A DNA stretch of 64,000 nucleotides from Saccharopolyspora shandongensis (GTDB lineage Bacteria > Actinomycetota > Actinomycetes > Mycobacteriales > Pseudonocardiaceae): NCBI RefSeq assembly GCF_900106995.1, contig NZ_FNOK01000005.1, positions 124,001-188,000 on the forward strand. The letters are read 5' to 3'. The notes below the pieces were generated by a model, which ran no database searches, was not told the DNA's origin, and saw only the letters and a program-made list of their open reading frames with translations. A program made the position numbers and the translations under genes. Shown one piece after another: positions 24,998 through 36,029 of the stretch (position 1 is the stretch's first letter; every line of letters begins with the position of its first letter).

Positions 24998-25081
24998 GTG
25001 GCTGATCTCGCCTACGCCGTGCTGCTGATCGGCGGGTTCCTCGTCCTGGCGTTGACCCTCCGCGGTTTGGAGCGCTTGTGA
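24998..25081 (+). CDS. 27-residue single-span membrane micro-protein at the head of kdp
   Basis: A GTG-initiated frame of 27 residues made of one hydrophobic helix (LAYAVLLIGGFLVLALTL) ending in the positive tail RGLERL. GAAGGAG lies nine bases before the GTG, a good ribosome site, and the stop overlaps the kdpF start by four bases (GTGA). It is not KdpF itself, which is the next frame and ends in PEKF. By size and position it could be a second small subunit or stabiliser of the KdpFABC complex; this is inference. The tail resembles small proteins I recall before kdp in other actinomycetes, but I cannot verify that here. Confidence 0.65.
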   Translation: MADLAYAVLLIGGFLVLALTLRGLERL

Positions 25082-25173
25082 GCACCTTGCTAGCCAACGT
25101 CGCCGGAGGCGTGTTGGCGCTGCTGTTGATCGGTTACCTGTTCGTCGCGCTTATCCGGCCGGAGAAGTTCTGA
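25078..25173 (+). CDS. kdpF: Potassium-transporting ATPase KdpF subunit
   Basis: A 31-residue single-span membrane peptide (VSTLLANVAGGVLALLLIGY then LFVALIRPEKF). The C-terminal PEKF matches other KdpF proteins, which stabilise the KdpABC complex. GTG 25078 overlaps the stop of the preceding micro-ORF, and the final base overlaps the kdpA ATG (TGATG). Confidence 0.88.
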   Translation: MSTLLANVAGGVLALLLIGYLFVALIRPEKF

Positions 25174-26830
25174 TGAGTTCCCCCATGGTCGGCCTGGTGC
25201 AGGTCGGCCTCCTGATCCTGGCCATCGGAGTGGTCTACCGGCCCCTCGGTGACTATCTGGCCCACGTCTACACCAGCGAGAAGCACTGGCGCGTCGAGAA
25301 GGCGGTGTACCGCCTGGTGCGCATCGACGGCGACGCCCAGCAGCGCTGGACCACCTACGCCGCCGGCGTCCTCGGCTTCTCGGTCATGTCCGTCGCGCTG
25401 CTCTACCTGATGCAGCGGTTGCAGCCGCTGCTGCCGCTGAGCTTCGGCCGCGGCGCGGTCGACCCGGCGACGGCGTTCAACACCGCGGTCAGCTTCGTGA
25501 CCAACACGAACTGGCAGTCCTACGTGCCGGAGACGACGCTCGGGCACTCCGTGCAGATGGCCGGGCTGACCGTGCAGAACTTCGTCTCGGCGGCCGTCGG
25601 CATGGCCGTGGCGATCGCGCTGGTGCGCGGCTTCACCGCCGCCGGAACCGGCCGCCTCGGCAACGTCTGGGTGGACATCACCCGCGGCTGCACCCGCGTG
25701 CTGCTGCCGATCGCGGTTGTCGCGGCGGTGCTGCTGGTGGCGCTCGGCGGGGCGATGAGCCTCGCCTCGGGCATCCACGTCATCGGCCTGGACGGCCAGG
25801 CGCACACGATCGCCACCGCGCCGATCGCCAGCCAGGAGGTCATCAAGGAGCTCGGCACCAACGGCGGCGGCGTGCTCAACGCCAACTCGGCGCACCCGTT
25901 CTCCAACCCCGGTGGCATCAGCAACCTGCTGGAGATCTTCCTGATCCTGGTCATCCCGCTGGCCCTGACCCGCACCTTCGGCACCATGGTCGGCGACCGC
26001 CGCCAGGGCCGGGTGCTGCTGACGGTGATGGTCGCGATCATGGCCGTGATGACCGCGGTCGTCTGGTGGGCCGAAAGCCACCCCAACGGCCCGGCGACAC
26101 TGGCCGCCGGCGGTGCCCTGGAAGGCAAGGAAACCCGTTTCGGGCTGTTCCTGTCCGGCCTGTTCGCGGTCGCCACGACCGGCACCTCCACCGGCGCCGT
26201 CAACTCGATGCACGACAGCTTCACCGGGCTCGGCGGCCTGGTGCCGCTGCTGAACATGCTGCTCGGCGAGGTCGCACCCGGCGGTGTCGGCGCGGGCCTG
26301 TACGGGATCCTGGTGCTGGCCGTGATCGCGGTGTTCCTGGCCGGGCTGATGGTCGGCCGCACGCCGGAGTACCTGGGCAAGAAGCTCGGGCGGCGCGAAG
26401 TTACTGCGGCGGCGCTGTCGATCCTCGTGATGCCCACGATGGTGCTGCTCGGGGCCGGCACCGCGCTCGCGCTGCCGTCCACTGGGGACGCCCTGAACAA
26501 CACCGGGGCGCACGGCCTGTCGGAGGTCCTCTACGCCTTCGCCTCGGCGGGCAACAACAACGGCAGCGCCTTCGCCGGGCTGACCGTGACCAGCGACTTC
26601 TTCCAGGTCGCGCTCGGCCTCGCGATGCTCTTCGGCCGGTTCATGCCGATCCTCGCGGTGCTGATGCTGGCCGGCGCGGTGGCCCAGCAGCAGCGCGTCC
26701 CCGCCACCGCGGGCACGCTGCCCACCACCGGTCCGCTGTTCGCCGGGCTGCTCGGCGGCACCGTCATCCTCGTCGCGGCGCTGACCTTCCTGCCCGCGCT
26801 CGCCCTCGGACCGATCGCGGAGGCCCTCGC

Positions 26831-26834
<4 letters not shown>
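25173..26834 (+). CDS. kdpA: Potassium-transporting ATPase subunit A (K+ channel-like subunit)
   Basis: The potassium-selective, channel-like subunit of the Kdp P-type ATPase, in the cytoplasmic membrane. At 553 residues with ~10 membrane helices it has the family length. Selectivity-filter-like motifs are present in the four pseudo-repeats: [39 protein letters not shown] and [14 protein letters not shown]. The stop overlaps the kdpB start (ATGA). Confidence 0.97.
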
Positions 26835-28900
<2,066 letters not shown>

Positions 28901-28904
28901 ACCC

Positions 28905-28950
28905 GTCGTGAGCGCTTTGGAGCGCCCCGGCGATCCAAAGCGCTCACGAC
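28905..28950 (+). other. Intercistronic hairpin between kdpB and kdpC
   Basis: A perfect 17-bp stem, GTCGTGAGCGCTTTGGA (28905-28921) with TCCAAAGCGCTCACGAC (28934-28950), and a 12-base loop, starting 4 bases after the kdpB stop. It has terminator strength but sits inside the operon, 36 bases before kdpC. It may cause partial termination or protect the upstream mRNA, lowering KdpC relative to KdpB. Confidence 0.7.
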
Positions 28951-28986
28951 CCCCAACGGCAACACTGCCATTCGAGGAAGGCACTG

Positions 28987-29589
28987 ATGAAAAGCACACT
29001 GCTGCGCCAGACGCTGGCGGGGTTGCGGCTGTTGCTGGTGGCGACCGTCGTGCTCGGCGTGGCGTATCCGCTGGCGATCTGGGGCATCAGCCGGATCCCC
29101 GGCCTGCAGGCCAACGCCGAGGGATCGCAGATCGTGGTGGACGGCCGGGTCGTCGGCTCATCGCTGATCGGCATCGACCCGGTCCCGGTCGACCCGGCCC
29201 ACGACCCCTACTTCCACACCCGCCCCGCGGCCTCCGCGGAGGGCGCCCTGGGACCGGGCGACCCAGCGAGCACCGGCGGCTCCAACTACGGCGGAGCCAG
29301 CGAGGATCTGCTCAAGGCCGTGCAGGAGCGGCGCGACGGCATCGCCGCCCGCGAGGGCGTGCGGCCCGAGCAGGTGCCGACGGACGCCGTCACGGCGTCG
29401 GGCAGCGGCGTCGACCCGGACATCAGCCCGGCCTACGCGGAGCTGCAGGCGGCCCGGGTGGCTCGCGTCACCGGCATCCCGCTGGAGGAGGTCCGGCGCC
29501 TGATCGCCGAGAACACCAGCGGTGGGATCGTCGCCGAGCGCGTGGTGAACGTGACGACCCTCAACGTCGCCGTCCACCAGGCAAGGTGA
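28987..29589 (+). CDS. kdpC: Potassium-transporting ATPase subunit C
   Basis: A 200-residue subunit with one N-terminal membrane helix (LLLVATVVLGVAYPLAIWGI) and a large extracytoplasmic domain, required for Kdp assembly and high K+ affinity. Family signatures are GSSLIGID, YFHTRPAAS and GSNYGG...SGSGVDPDISP. GAGGAAGG precedes ATG 28987. Unlike the other kdp genes it is separated from its upstream neighbour (86 bases, with a hairpin). Confidence 0.95.
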   Translation: MKSTLLRQTLAGLRLLLVATVVLGVAYPLAIWGISRIPGLQANAEGSQIVVDGRVVGSSLIGIDPVPVDPAHDPYFHTRPAASAEGALGPGDPASTGGSNYGGASEDLLKAVQERRDGIAAREGVRPEQVPTDAVTASGSGVDPDISPAYAELQAARVARVTGIPLEEVRRLIAENTSGGIVAERVVNVTTLNVAVHQAR

Positions 29590-29619
29590 TGCCGACGGGG
29601 TAAGTTGCCTGGTCAGGGA

Positions 29620-29663
29620 CCGTGCGTACTTTTGGTTGCCAGAGCGGCACAAAGTACGCACGG
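29620..29663. repeat. CCGTGCGTACTT inverted repeat, copy 1 (terminator-like)
   Basis: A perfect 13-bp stem, CCGTGCGTACTTT (29620-29632) with AAAGTACGCACGG (29651-29663), and an 18-base loop. It lies 30 bases after kdpC and is preceded by GCCTGGTCAGGG. The same stem recurs at 36030-36075 and 44579-44622. Terminator function is likely; the shared sequence suggests a repeat family. Confidence 0.8.
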
Positions 29664-29725
29664 GCCAGAGGCGGTATTCGATGAAGGCAACCGCTAATAA
29701 CATCGGGTCGTAGGAGACTGGAAGC

Positions 29726-32275
29726 GTGGCGGAGAAGGGGCGACGGCGCGGCGAGCTGCGGATCTACCTCGGCGCGGCGCCCGGGGTCGGCAAGACGTAC
29801 GCGATGCTCAACGAGGCGCGGCGCCGCACGGAACGCGGCACCGACGTGGTCGTCGGCTTCGTGGAGGACCACGGCCGCGCCAAGACCGCCGCGCTGCTCG
29901 ACGGCCTGGACGTCCTGCCGCGTCGGCGCGTCAGCCACCGCGGCGTCGAGCTCACCGAGATGGACCTCGATGCGCTGCTGGCCCGGAAGCCGGAGGTCGC
30001 CATCGTCGACGAGCTCGCGCACACCAACGTTCCCGGCTCCCGCAACGAGAAGCGCTGGCAGGACATCGATGAACTCCTCGACGCCGGGATCAACGTGCTG
30101 TCCACGGTCAACGTGCAGCACCTGGAGACCCTCAACGACGTGGTGGAGACGATCACCGGCGTCCGGCAACAGGAAACCGTGCCCGACGAGGTGGTGCGCC
30201 GCGCCGAGCAGATCGAACTCGCCGACATCACCCCGGAAGCGCTGCGCCGCCGGATGGCGCACGGCAACGTCTACGCGGCGGACCGGGTGGATGCCGCGCT
30301 GGGCAACTACTTCCGCACCGGCAACCTGACGGCGCTGCGCGAGCTCGCGCTGCTGTGGCTGGCCGACCAGGTCGACGTGGCGCTGCGCCGCTACCGCGCG
30401 GAGAAGAAGATCACCGACACCTGGGAGGCCCGCGAACGCGTCGTGGTCGCGGTCACCGGCGGCCGCGAGAGCGAGACGCTGATCCGCAGGGCCCGCCGGA
30501 TCGCGGCCCGCGCGGGCGCGGAGCTCCAGGTGGTGCACGTGCTGCGCGGCGACGGGCTCGCCGGGGCGTCGCCGACCGGCATAGCGCGAGCCCGCAAACT
30601 CGCCGACGCCGTGGGCGCCAGCTTCCACAGCGTCGTCGGCGACGACGTGCCCGAGGCGCTGCTGGAATTCGCCCGGGCGGCCGACGCCACGCAACTGGTG
30701 GTCGGTACCTCGCGGCGGTCCCGCTGGGCGCGGCTGTTCGACGAGGGCATCGGCGCCGCCACGGTGCAGAAGTCCGGGCCGATCGACGTGCACATGGTCA
30801 CCCACGCCGAGGCCGGCGGGCGGCGATTCCTCCGGAAGATCACCAGGAATCCGCTGTCGTCGGCCCGCCAGCTGTGGGGCTGGGCGCTGTCGGTGCTGGT
30901 GCCCAGCGCGGTCACCGCGGTGGCCTACTTCTTCGGCGACGTCGCGCTGTCCACGGACGTCGTCGGCTACTTCCTGGCCACCGTCATCGTCGCGCTGGTC
31001 GGCGGGATGGCCCCGGCGATAGTCGCCGCACTGCTCTCCGGCGGGCTGCTGAACTTCTTCCTGACGCCGCCGCTGTACACGCTGACCGTGTCCGAGCCGC
31101 AGAACCTCGTGACGCTGGTCGCCATGATGATCGTCGGCATGCTGGTGGCGATCATGGTCGACCGGGCCGCGCGGCTGGCGGAGCAGGCCACCAACGCCCG
31201 CACCGAAGCCGCGCTGCTCACGTCCTACGCCCGCACCGTGCTCACCCATCCCGATCCGCTGGCGCGGCTGCTGGAGAAGGTGGTGGAGAACTTCGGCCTC
31301 ACCTCGGCGGCGCTGCTGGAACGCACCAAGGACGGCTGGCACGTGGCGGCCTCCACCGGGGCGCCGCCCTGCACCAAACCCGAGCAGTCCGATGTGGACA
31401 TCGAGGTCAACCCGGACGTCCACCTGGTGCTCAAGCGCCCGGGCAACAGGCCGCTGCCTGCCGCGGAGCGCGCCGTCCTGGAAGGCGCGGCGGGGCAGGC
31501 GCTGGTCGCGCTGCGCCAGCAGCGGATGGCCGCGGAAGCGCAGGAGGCCCAGCGGCGAGCGGACGCCACCCAGCTGCGCACCGCGTTGCTGTCGGCGGTC
31601 GGCCACGACCTGCGCACCCCGCTGGCGTCCATCAAGGCCTCGGTGAGCAGCCTCCGCGCCGCCGACCTGCAGCTGTCCGAAGAGGACACCGCCGACCTGC
31701 TCGCCGGCGTCGAGGAATCCTCGGACCGGCTGACCGAGTTGGTGGACAACCTGCTCGATTCCTCCCGGCTCGCGACCGGCGCGATCGCCCCGCGGCTGCG
31801 CCCGGTGAGCTACGACGAGGTCGTCGCGGGCGCGCTGGCCGGGCTGGACGGGCAGCAGCACATCGACGTCGACATCGACGAGAGCCTGCCGCCGGTGCTC
31901 GCCGACGTCGGGCTGCTGGAGCGCGTGGTGGCCAACGTGGTGCAGAACGCGCTGAAGTACGGGCGCACGAACGGCGACCGGATCAGGGTGCGGGCGAGCG
32001 AGCACGCGGCGCGGGTCGAGCTGCGCGTGGTCGACCACGGGCCGGGCCTGCCGGAAGACGCGGCCGAGTCCGCGTTCGCGCCGTTCGAGCGGCTCGGCGA
32101 GCACGGCGAGCGCGGCGACACCGGGGTGGCCGGGGTCGGGCTCGGCCTGAGCGTGGCGCAGGGTTTCATGACGGCGATGCACGGCACGATCCGGGCCGAG
32201 GACACCCCCGGCGGCGGGTTGACGATCGTGCTCTCACTCCCGGTGGTCGCCGCTGACGGACAGGGGAAGCGATGA
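29726..32275 (+). CDS. kdpD: Potassium sensor histidine kinase KdpD
   Basis: Membrane sensor controlling kdp expression through KdpE, 849 residues. The order is: N-terminal KdpD domain with Walker A (GAAPGVGKTYAML) and the Walker-B-like AIVDELAHTNVPGSRN; a universal-stress-type domain (about 235-360); four close membrane helices (about 390-480); a GAF-like region; HisKA with His627 (VGHDLRTPLASIKA); and HATPase_c. GTG 29726 is the start. The stop overlaps kdpE by four bases. Confidence 0.96.
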   Translation: MAEKGRRRGELRIYLGAAPGVGKTYAMLNEARRRTERGTDVVVGFVEDHGRAKTAALLDGLDVLPRRRVSHRGVELTEMDLDALLARKPEVAIVDELAHTNVPGSRNEKRWQDIDELLDAGINVLSTVNVQHLETLNDVVETITGVRQQETVPDEVVRRAEQIELADITPEALRRRMAHGNVYAADRVDAALGNYFRTGNLTALRELALLWLADQVDVALRRYRAEKKITDTWEARERVVVAVTGGRESETLIRRARRIAARAGAELQVVHVLRGDGLAGASPTGIARARKLADAVGASFHSVVGDDVPEALLEFARAADATQLVVGTSRRSRWARLFDEGIGAATVQKSGPIDVHMVTHAEAGGRRFLRKITRNPLSSARQLWGWALSVLVPSAVTAVAYFFGDVALSTDVVGYFLATVIVALVGGMAPAIVAALLSGGLLNFFLTPPLYTLTVSEPQNLVTLVAMMIVGMLVAIMVDRAARLAEQATNARTEAALLTSYARTVLTHPDPLARLLEKVVENFGLTSAALLERTKDGWHVAASTGAPPCTKPEQSDVDIEVNPDVHLVLKRPGNRPLPAAERAVLEGAAGQALVALRQQRMAAEAQEAQRRADATQLRTALLSAVGHDLRTPLASIKASVSSLRAADLQLSEEDTADLLAGVEESSDRLTELVDNLLDSSRLATGAIAPRLRPVSYDEVVAGALAGLDGQQHIDVDIDESLPPVLADVGLLERVVANVVQNALKYGRTNGDRIRVRASEHAARVELRVVDHGPGLPEDAAESAFAPFERLGEHGERGDTGVAGVGLGLSVAQGFMTAMHGTIRAEDTPGGGLTIVLSLPVVAADGQGKR

Positions 32276-32952
32276 CGAGGGTCCTGGTTGTCGACGACGA
32301 GCCGCAGCTGCTGCGCGCCTTGCGGATCAACCTGACCGCGCGCGGCTACGAGGTGCTGACGGCCACGGACGGGTCGTCCGCGCTGCGCGCGGCCATCGAC
32401 GGCAAGCCCGACGTGGTGATCCTCGACCTCGGCCTGCCGGACATGGACGGCAACGAGGTGATCGCGGGCCTGCGCGGCTGGACGACGGTGCCGATCATCG
32501 TGCTGTCGGCGCGCACGGACTCCACGGACAAGGTGCACGCCCTGGACGCCGGGGCGGACGACTACGTGACGAAACCGTTCGGCATGGACGAGCTGCTGGC
32601 GCGCCTGCGCGCGGCGGTCCGGCGCGCGAGCGCCGGCGAGGCGGCCGACGAACCGGTGGTGGAGACCGCGACGTTCACCGTGGACCTGTCGGCGAAGAAG
32701 GTGCTGCGCGAAGGCGTCGAGGTGCACCTGACGCCGACCGAGTGGGGCATGCTGGAGGTCCTGGCCCGGAACCGGGGCCGCCTGGTGGGCCAGAAGCAGC
32801 TCCTCAAGGAGGTCTGGGGCCCCCAGTACGCGAACGAAACCCACTACCTCCGCGTCTACCTGGCCCAACTCCGCCGGAAGCTGGAGCTGGACCCCAGCCA
32901 CCCCCGCCACCTGATCACGGAAGCAGGCATGGGCTACCGCTTCGAACCCTGA
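32272..32952 (+). CDS. kdpE: KdpE response regulator
   Basis: OmpR-type regulator of 226 residues that activates the kdp operon under potassium limitation. The receiver domain has Asp52 (VVILDLGLPDMDG) and VTKPFGMDEL. The winged helix-turn-helix is at about 130-225 (LTPTEWGMLEVLARN, ETHYLRVYLAQLRRKLE, EAGMGYRF). ATG 32272 overlaps the kdpD stop. Confidence 0.96.
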   Translation: MTRVLVVDDEPQLLRALRINLTARGYEVLTATDGSSALRAAIDGKPDVVILDLGLPDMDGNEVIAGLRGWTTVPIIVLSARTDSTDKVHALDAGADDYVTKPFGMDELLARLRAAVRRASAGEAADEPVVETATFTVDLSAKKVLREGVEVHLTPTEWGMLEVLARNRGRLVGQKQLLKEVWGPQYANETHYLRVYLAQLRRKLELDPSHPRHLITEAGMGYRFEP

Positions 32953-32957
32953 CCTCC

Positions 32958-32989
32958 GGACCTCAGGCGCGGAACCAAGCCTGAGGTCC
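32958..32989 (+). terminator. Terminator after kdpE
   Basis: A perfect 11-bp stem, GGACCTCAGGC (32958-32968) with GCCTGAGGTCC (32979-32989), loop of ten, five bases after the kdpE stop and before convergent genes. Confidence 0.75.
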
Positions 32990-33013
32990 GATCACCAACC
33001 TCGCTCGATGGAG

Positions 33014-33457
33014 CTAGGCGCCGACGGTCTGGCTGTGGTACTTCATCTGCTCGTCGGAGCGGACGACCTTGTTGGAGTCGTGCATCGACGGCGCGAGCAG
33101 GTCCACGGTCTCGACGACGCCCCGCCCAGGAACTTCGATCACGCCCCGATCTCCGGGGAAGTACCGGGGATCGAGGGCGTTCGGGGACCAGACGTCGTAG
33201 CGGCACCCCTGGGTGAGCAGCATGATCCAGTTCGGTTCCAGGTGGTTGAGCCGAACCATGAACAGCGCGTAGAACAGGTTCGCGCTCGTCTCCGTGTAGG
33301 TGTTGGCGCCCACGGTCACCCACACCTGCACGTCGTCGCCGATCACCTGCCAGGTCACCCGCGCGTCCAGCGCGCCTGGCTCGCCGGTCTCGGGATGCTT
33401 GGCCCACACCCGGACCAACCGGGACACCGGAGCTCCCCCCTGCGGTGTCGGTTGCAT
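33014..33457 (-). CDS. Unknown protein downstream of a T7SS effector, candidate immunity protein or chaperone
   Basis: A 147-residue soluble protein I do not recognise. It is rich in aromatic residues and beta-strand-like segments (RVTWQVIGDDVQVWVTVGANTYTE then NLFYALFMVRL), has no signal peptide and has one cysteine. The strong site GGAGGAGGAA precedes ATG 33457, and the gene lies 27 bases after the probable secreted effector. In polymorphic toxin loci the gene in this place often encodes the immunity protein. That role is a guess from position only. Confidence 0.8.
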   Translation of the reverse strand: MQPTPQGGAPVSRLVRVWAKHPETGEPGALDARVTWQVIGDDVQVWVTVGANTYTETSANLFYALFMVRLNHLEPNWIMLLTQGCRYDVWSPNALDPRYFPGDRGVIEVPGRGVVETVDLLAPSMHDSNKVVRSDEQMKYHSQTVGA

Positions 33458-33484
33458 GTTTCCTCCTCCTGGACGTTCGGTTGG

Positions 33485-35050
33485 TCAGAGCCTGCTGCGA
33501 AGCAGGTTTTCACGTTCGACGAGCCGCGATAGCTCGCTGCGGATCTCAGCCGCCCTCGCGGGCGGTGGCCCCTGGTCCAGGGCTTGGGAGAGCTTTTCCT
33601 TGACCCCTTCGATGGACCGCAGTTCTTGCAGAAGATCGGCCTCGGTGCGAGGTAGCGGCTCGGATGGCGGTTCTGGGCGTTGTGGCGCCTCCGGCTCGTG
33701 CGGATGGGGATCCGGCGCGTCGTGCGGATCGGGCCGGTGGCCGTCGTCCATCCAGCTGTCGGGCATGTCGTCGTCCCAGTCCGGCCTCGGGCGGCCCGGC
33801 GTGTCCGTGCCGGGGCTGTATGACGGTTCCGGCGGTGGTTCGGGTTGGCTGCCCTGCGGGCCGAAGGGCTTGTCGTGTTCCGGGGCGTGGTTGTCGTACG
33901 GATTCGACGGCGCGTCCGGGAAGGGGCGGTCCGTGGGCAGCGAGTCGTAGTCGCCCCACGGGGTCGTGGGCGTTTCCGGGGCGTGGCGGGCGGTGTCGCC
34001 GAGGCGGTCCGCCGTTTTGGCCACGTCGGTGGCTTTGCCCATGTCACCGAGGCCTTCGCCGATCTTGCCGGCGATCTTGGTCGCCCTGGTGGCCACGCCG
34101 GCGCCGCCGAAGGCCGAGGCGACCGCGTCCGGGGCCATCGAGCCGAGGGCCTTCGCCGGGTTCTGCTTCCAGCCGTCCACGTCGACGACCGTTTTGACCG
34201 CCTGGTAGGGGTTCTCGACCACCGACATCAACGTGGTCGAGGCGGCCTTGTCGAACGCCGCCTTGCCTTCGGGGTCGATGCCCCACATGCCGGGCTGGCT
34301 GTAGAGGAATGCCTCCCCGAGGCCCCAGAGGCCCGTGCCCACGCCCACGACGCCCTCGACGGCGCCCGCGCCGAAGTCGTAGAGCAGATCTCCCGCTCCT
34401 TGGAAACCGTCGACGAGGTTCGCGCCGATCTGCGCGAGTTTGCTCGGCTTCGCCGGCGCGGCCTGGACCGCTTCCAGGACGATCCGGGTGGCCTGCTCGT
34501 CCGCCGCCTGCACGGCAGCCTTGGCCGCGGCGATCTGGGCTTCGGCCCGGGCCCGAACCTCGGCGTTGGGATCGGCGAACGCGCCCGGCGCGACGTCCGA
34601 GCTCCCGGATTCGTACGCCTTGACCGCCGCGTTGTGCTGCTTCGCCGCGGCCAGGGACGCCTCGTTCGCGCGGTCGAGTTCCTCCTTGGCGCGCGCGGCC
34701 TTCTCCTTCTCCTCGGCGAGGACCTTCTGGTAGTCGAGGACGGCCTTGCCCGCGTCGCCGAACGCGTCGGCCGCCGCCAACCACTCCGCCGGGGCCTTGT
34801 CTAGGTAGCTCTCCCGGAAAGCGTCGCCCGCCTGGCCGGTCCAGCCGCCGGAGTCGATCGACTTGATGCCCTGACCGGCGCGGTCGAACGCGCCGCCGAG
34901 CTTGGTCAGGTGTTCGCCGACTTCGGCGACCGTAGCCGGATCACCCGGGATGACGTCCTGTGCGACCAGTCCGGCCAGCTGGCCGAGCTTGTGCAGTTCG
35001 TGCCCGGCCTCGGCGACGTCCTGTTCGAAGGTGGTGCTGTTGCTGACCAT
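33485..35050 (-). CDS. Probable T7SS-secreted effector with WXG-like N-terminal signal domain
   Basis: A 521-residue protein. Residues 1-165 form a helical, T7SS-signal-like domain: VIPGDPATVAEVGEHL, then the turn motif GGWTGQAGDAFRE (Trp70) and a long coiled coil. Residues ~185-310 are a Gly/Ala-rich hydrophobic region (GAVEGVVGVGTGLWGLGEAF, then YSQPGMWGIDPEG), typical of the middle of type VII polymorphic toxins. A Pro/Asp-rich linker of ~110 residues leads to a small charged helical C-terminal domain (about 455-521). No known toxin motif is visible at the C-terminus, so it is either a novel effector or a stub. ATG 35050 overlaps the previous stop by one base. Confidence 0.8.
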   Translation of the reverse strand: MVSNSTTFEQDVAEAGHELHKLGQLAGLVAQDVIPGDPATVAEVGEHLTKLGGAFDRAGQGIKSIDSGGWTGQAGDAFRESYLDKAPAEWLAAADAFGDAGKAVLDYQKVLAEEKEKAARAKEELDRANEASLAAAKQHNAAVKAYESGSSDVAPGAFADPNAEVRARAEAQIAAAKAAVQAADEQATRIVLEAVQAAPAKPSKLAQIGANLVDGFQGAGDLLYDFGAGAVEGVVGVGTGLWGLGEAFLYSQPGMWGIDPEGKAAFDKAASTTLMSVVENPYQAVKTVVDVDGWKQNPAKALGSMAPDAVASAFGGAGVATRATKIAGKIGEGLGDMGKATDVAKTADRLGDTARHAPETPTTPWGDYDSLPTDRPFPDAPSNPYDNHAPEHDKPFGPQGSQPEPPPEPSYSPGTDTPGRPRPDWDDDMPDSWMDDGHRPDPHDAPDPHPHEPEAPQRPEPPSEPLPRTEADLLQELRSIEGVKEKLSQALDQGPPPARAAEIRSELSRLVERENLLRSRL

Positions 35051-35400
35051 CAGCCCTCTCGCAACGTCTCGACGAGCTTCTGCTGCGCCTCGGCATCCAT
35101 CTGCTGGTAGGCGGCGCGCGCCTCGCCGAGCGCGTCGACGGCGGCGTTGCCGTCTTCGACCAGGTACCGGATGCCGAATTCCCAGGCGTCGCCGAAAGCC
35201 AGCAGCGCGGCGCCGAGCGAGCCGGGCCCGATGTGCGGGGCGGAGTCCAGCATCTTCTCCCGCACGCCCATGCCCTGCGCGCCACCGGATGCGAATCCCC
35301 ACCCGGCCATCTCGCCGAGCTCGGCCACGGCGTCCCGGATGCCCGATTCGGCGCTCTCCAGGGCGCCCACGTTTACGGTGAAACCGTTGTGCGCCATCAC
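35050..35400 (-). CDS. Small helical ESX/WXG100-like protein
   Basis: A 116-residue, mostly helical protein (FTVNVGALESAESGIRDAVA then ELGEMAGWGF, a turn with AWEFGIRYLVEDG, and a C-terminal helix AQQKLVETLREG). Size, composition and position between an SseB-like gene and a T7SS effector suggest an EspC/WXG100-type secretion partner or chaperone of the effector. Starts are GTG 35400 (4-base overlap with the upstream stop) or ATG 35397. It is coupled to the effector gene through TGATG. Confidence 0.75.
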   Translation of the reverse strand: MMAHNGFTVNVGALESAESGIRDAVAELGEMAGWGFASGGAQGMGVREKMLDSAPHIGPGSLGAALLAFGDAWEFGIRYLVEDGNAAVDALGEARAAYQQMDAEAQQKLVETLREG

Positions 35401-35888
35401 CTTCCGCTTTCAGTCAGTGCGATTTCGTCGGGCACGAGCCCGCGAACCGGCGCGAGCGCCGTGCCGTGCTCGCTCCCCGGATCGAGGACCAGTCCGGTGC
35501 CCCTGGGCAGCGCGGGAAGGCACTGGTCGATGAGTTCGGCGCCGGTCAGCTCGCCATAGCGCACGGTGTCGGCGCCGCGGCCGGCGGCGCGGTAGAACTC
35601 GGCCATCCGGCTCAGCGAGGTGAACACCCCGAGCCAGGACAGCCCGCCGTCACGACCGGTCGGCAGCGCGAAGCCACCGTCCTCATCGGACACCGCCACG
35701 TAGACCGTCGTGCCGCGCAGGGCAGCGGCGAGCTGCGGGATGGTCGCCTGGTCGGTGCGGAACAGGCGCAGGGCGTCGAGCAACTCGGCGGCAGGTCCAG
35801 GCTCCGGCTCGTCGAAGATCGAACCGGTCAGCCGGAGTACGCCCTGGCTGGGAAAACCCGTGCCAGGACGGCATTGTGCAAGCGTCAT
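35397..35888 (-). CDS. SseB-like protein associated with type VII secretion genes
   Basis: A 163-residue protein. The middle part (TIPQLAAALRGTTVYVAVSD then the SWLGVFTSLSRMAEFY strand-helix, later GTGLVLDPGSEHG) resembles the SseB N-terminal domain, a fold common in actinobacterial T7SS loci but with no settled function. First gene of the four-gene minus-strand cluster, with overlapping junctions to the next gene. GGGAGG precedes the ATG at 35888. The family call is moderate; the function is unknown. Confidence 0.68.
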   Translation of the reverse strand: MTLAQCRPGTGFPSQGVLRLTGSIFDEPEPGPAAELLDALRLFRTDQATIPQLAAALRGTTVYVAVSDEDGGFALPTGRDGGLSWLGVFTSLSRMAEFYRAAGRGADTVRYGELTGAELIDQCLPALPRGTGLVLDPGSEHGTALAPVRGLVPDEIALTESGR

Positions 35889-36029
35889 GGAGCCACGCCT
35901 CCCCAGCGCGGATCATGGAATCAACGGGGCGGAACAGTACCCAAGCGGACAGGTGTCGATGCCCATTTGATCATCACTCACCGTGCCGAGAAGATCACGG
36001 TCCGAGTTGCTCCGTTCGGCGGTAAGTGA

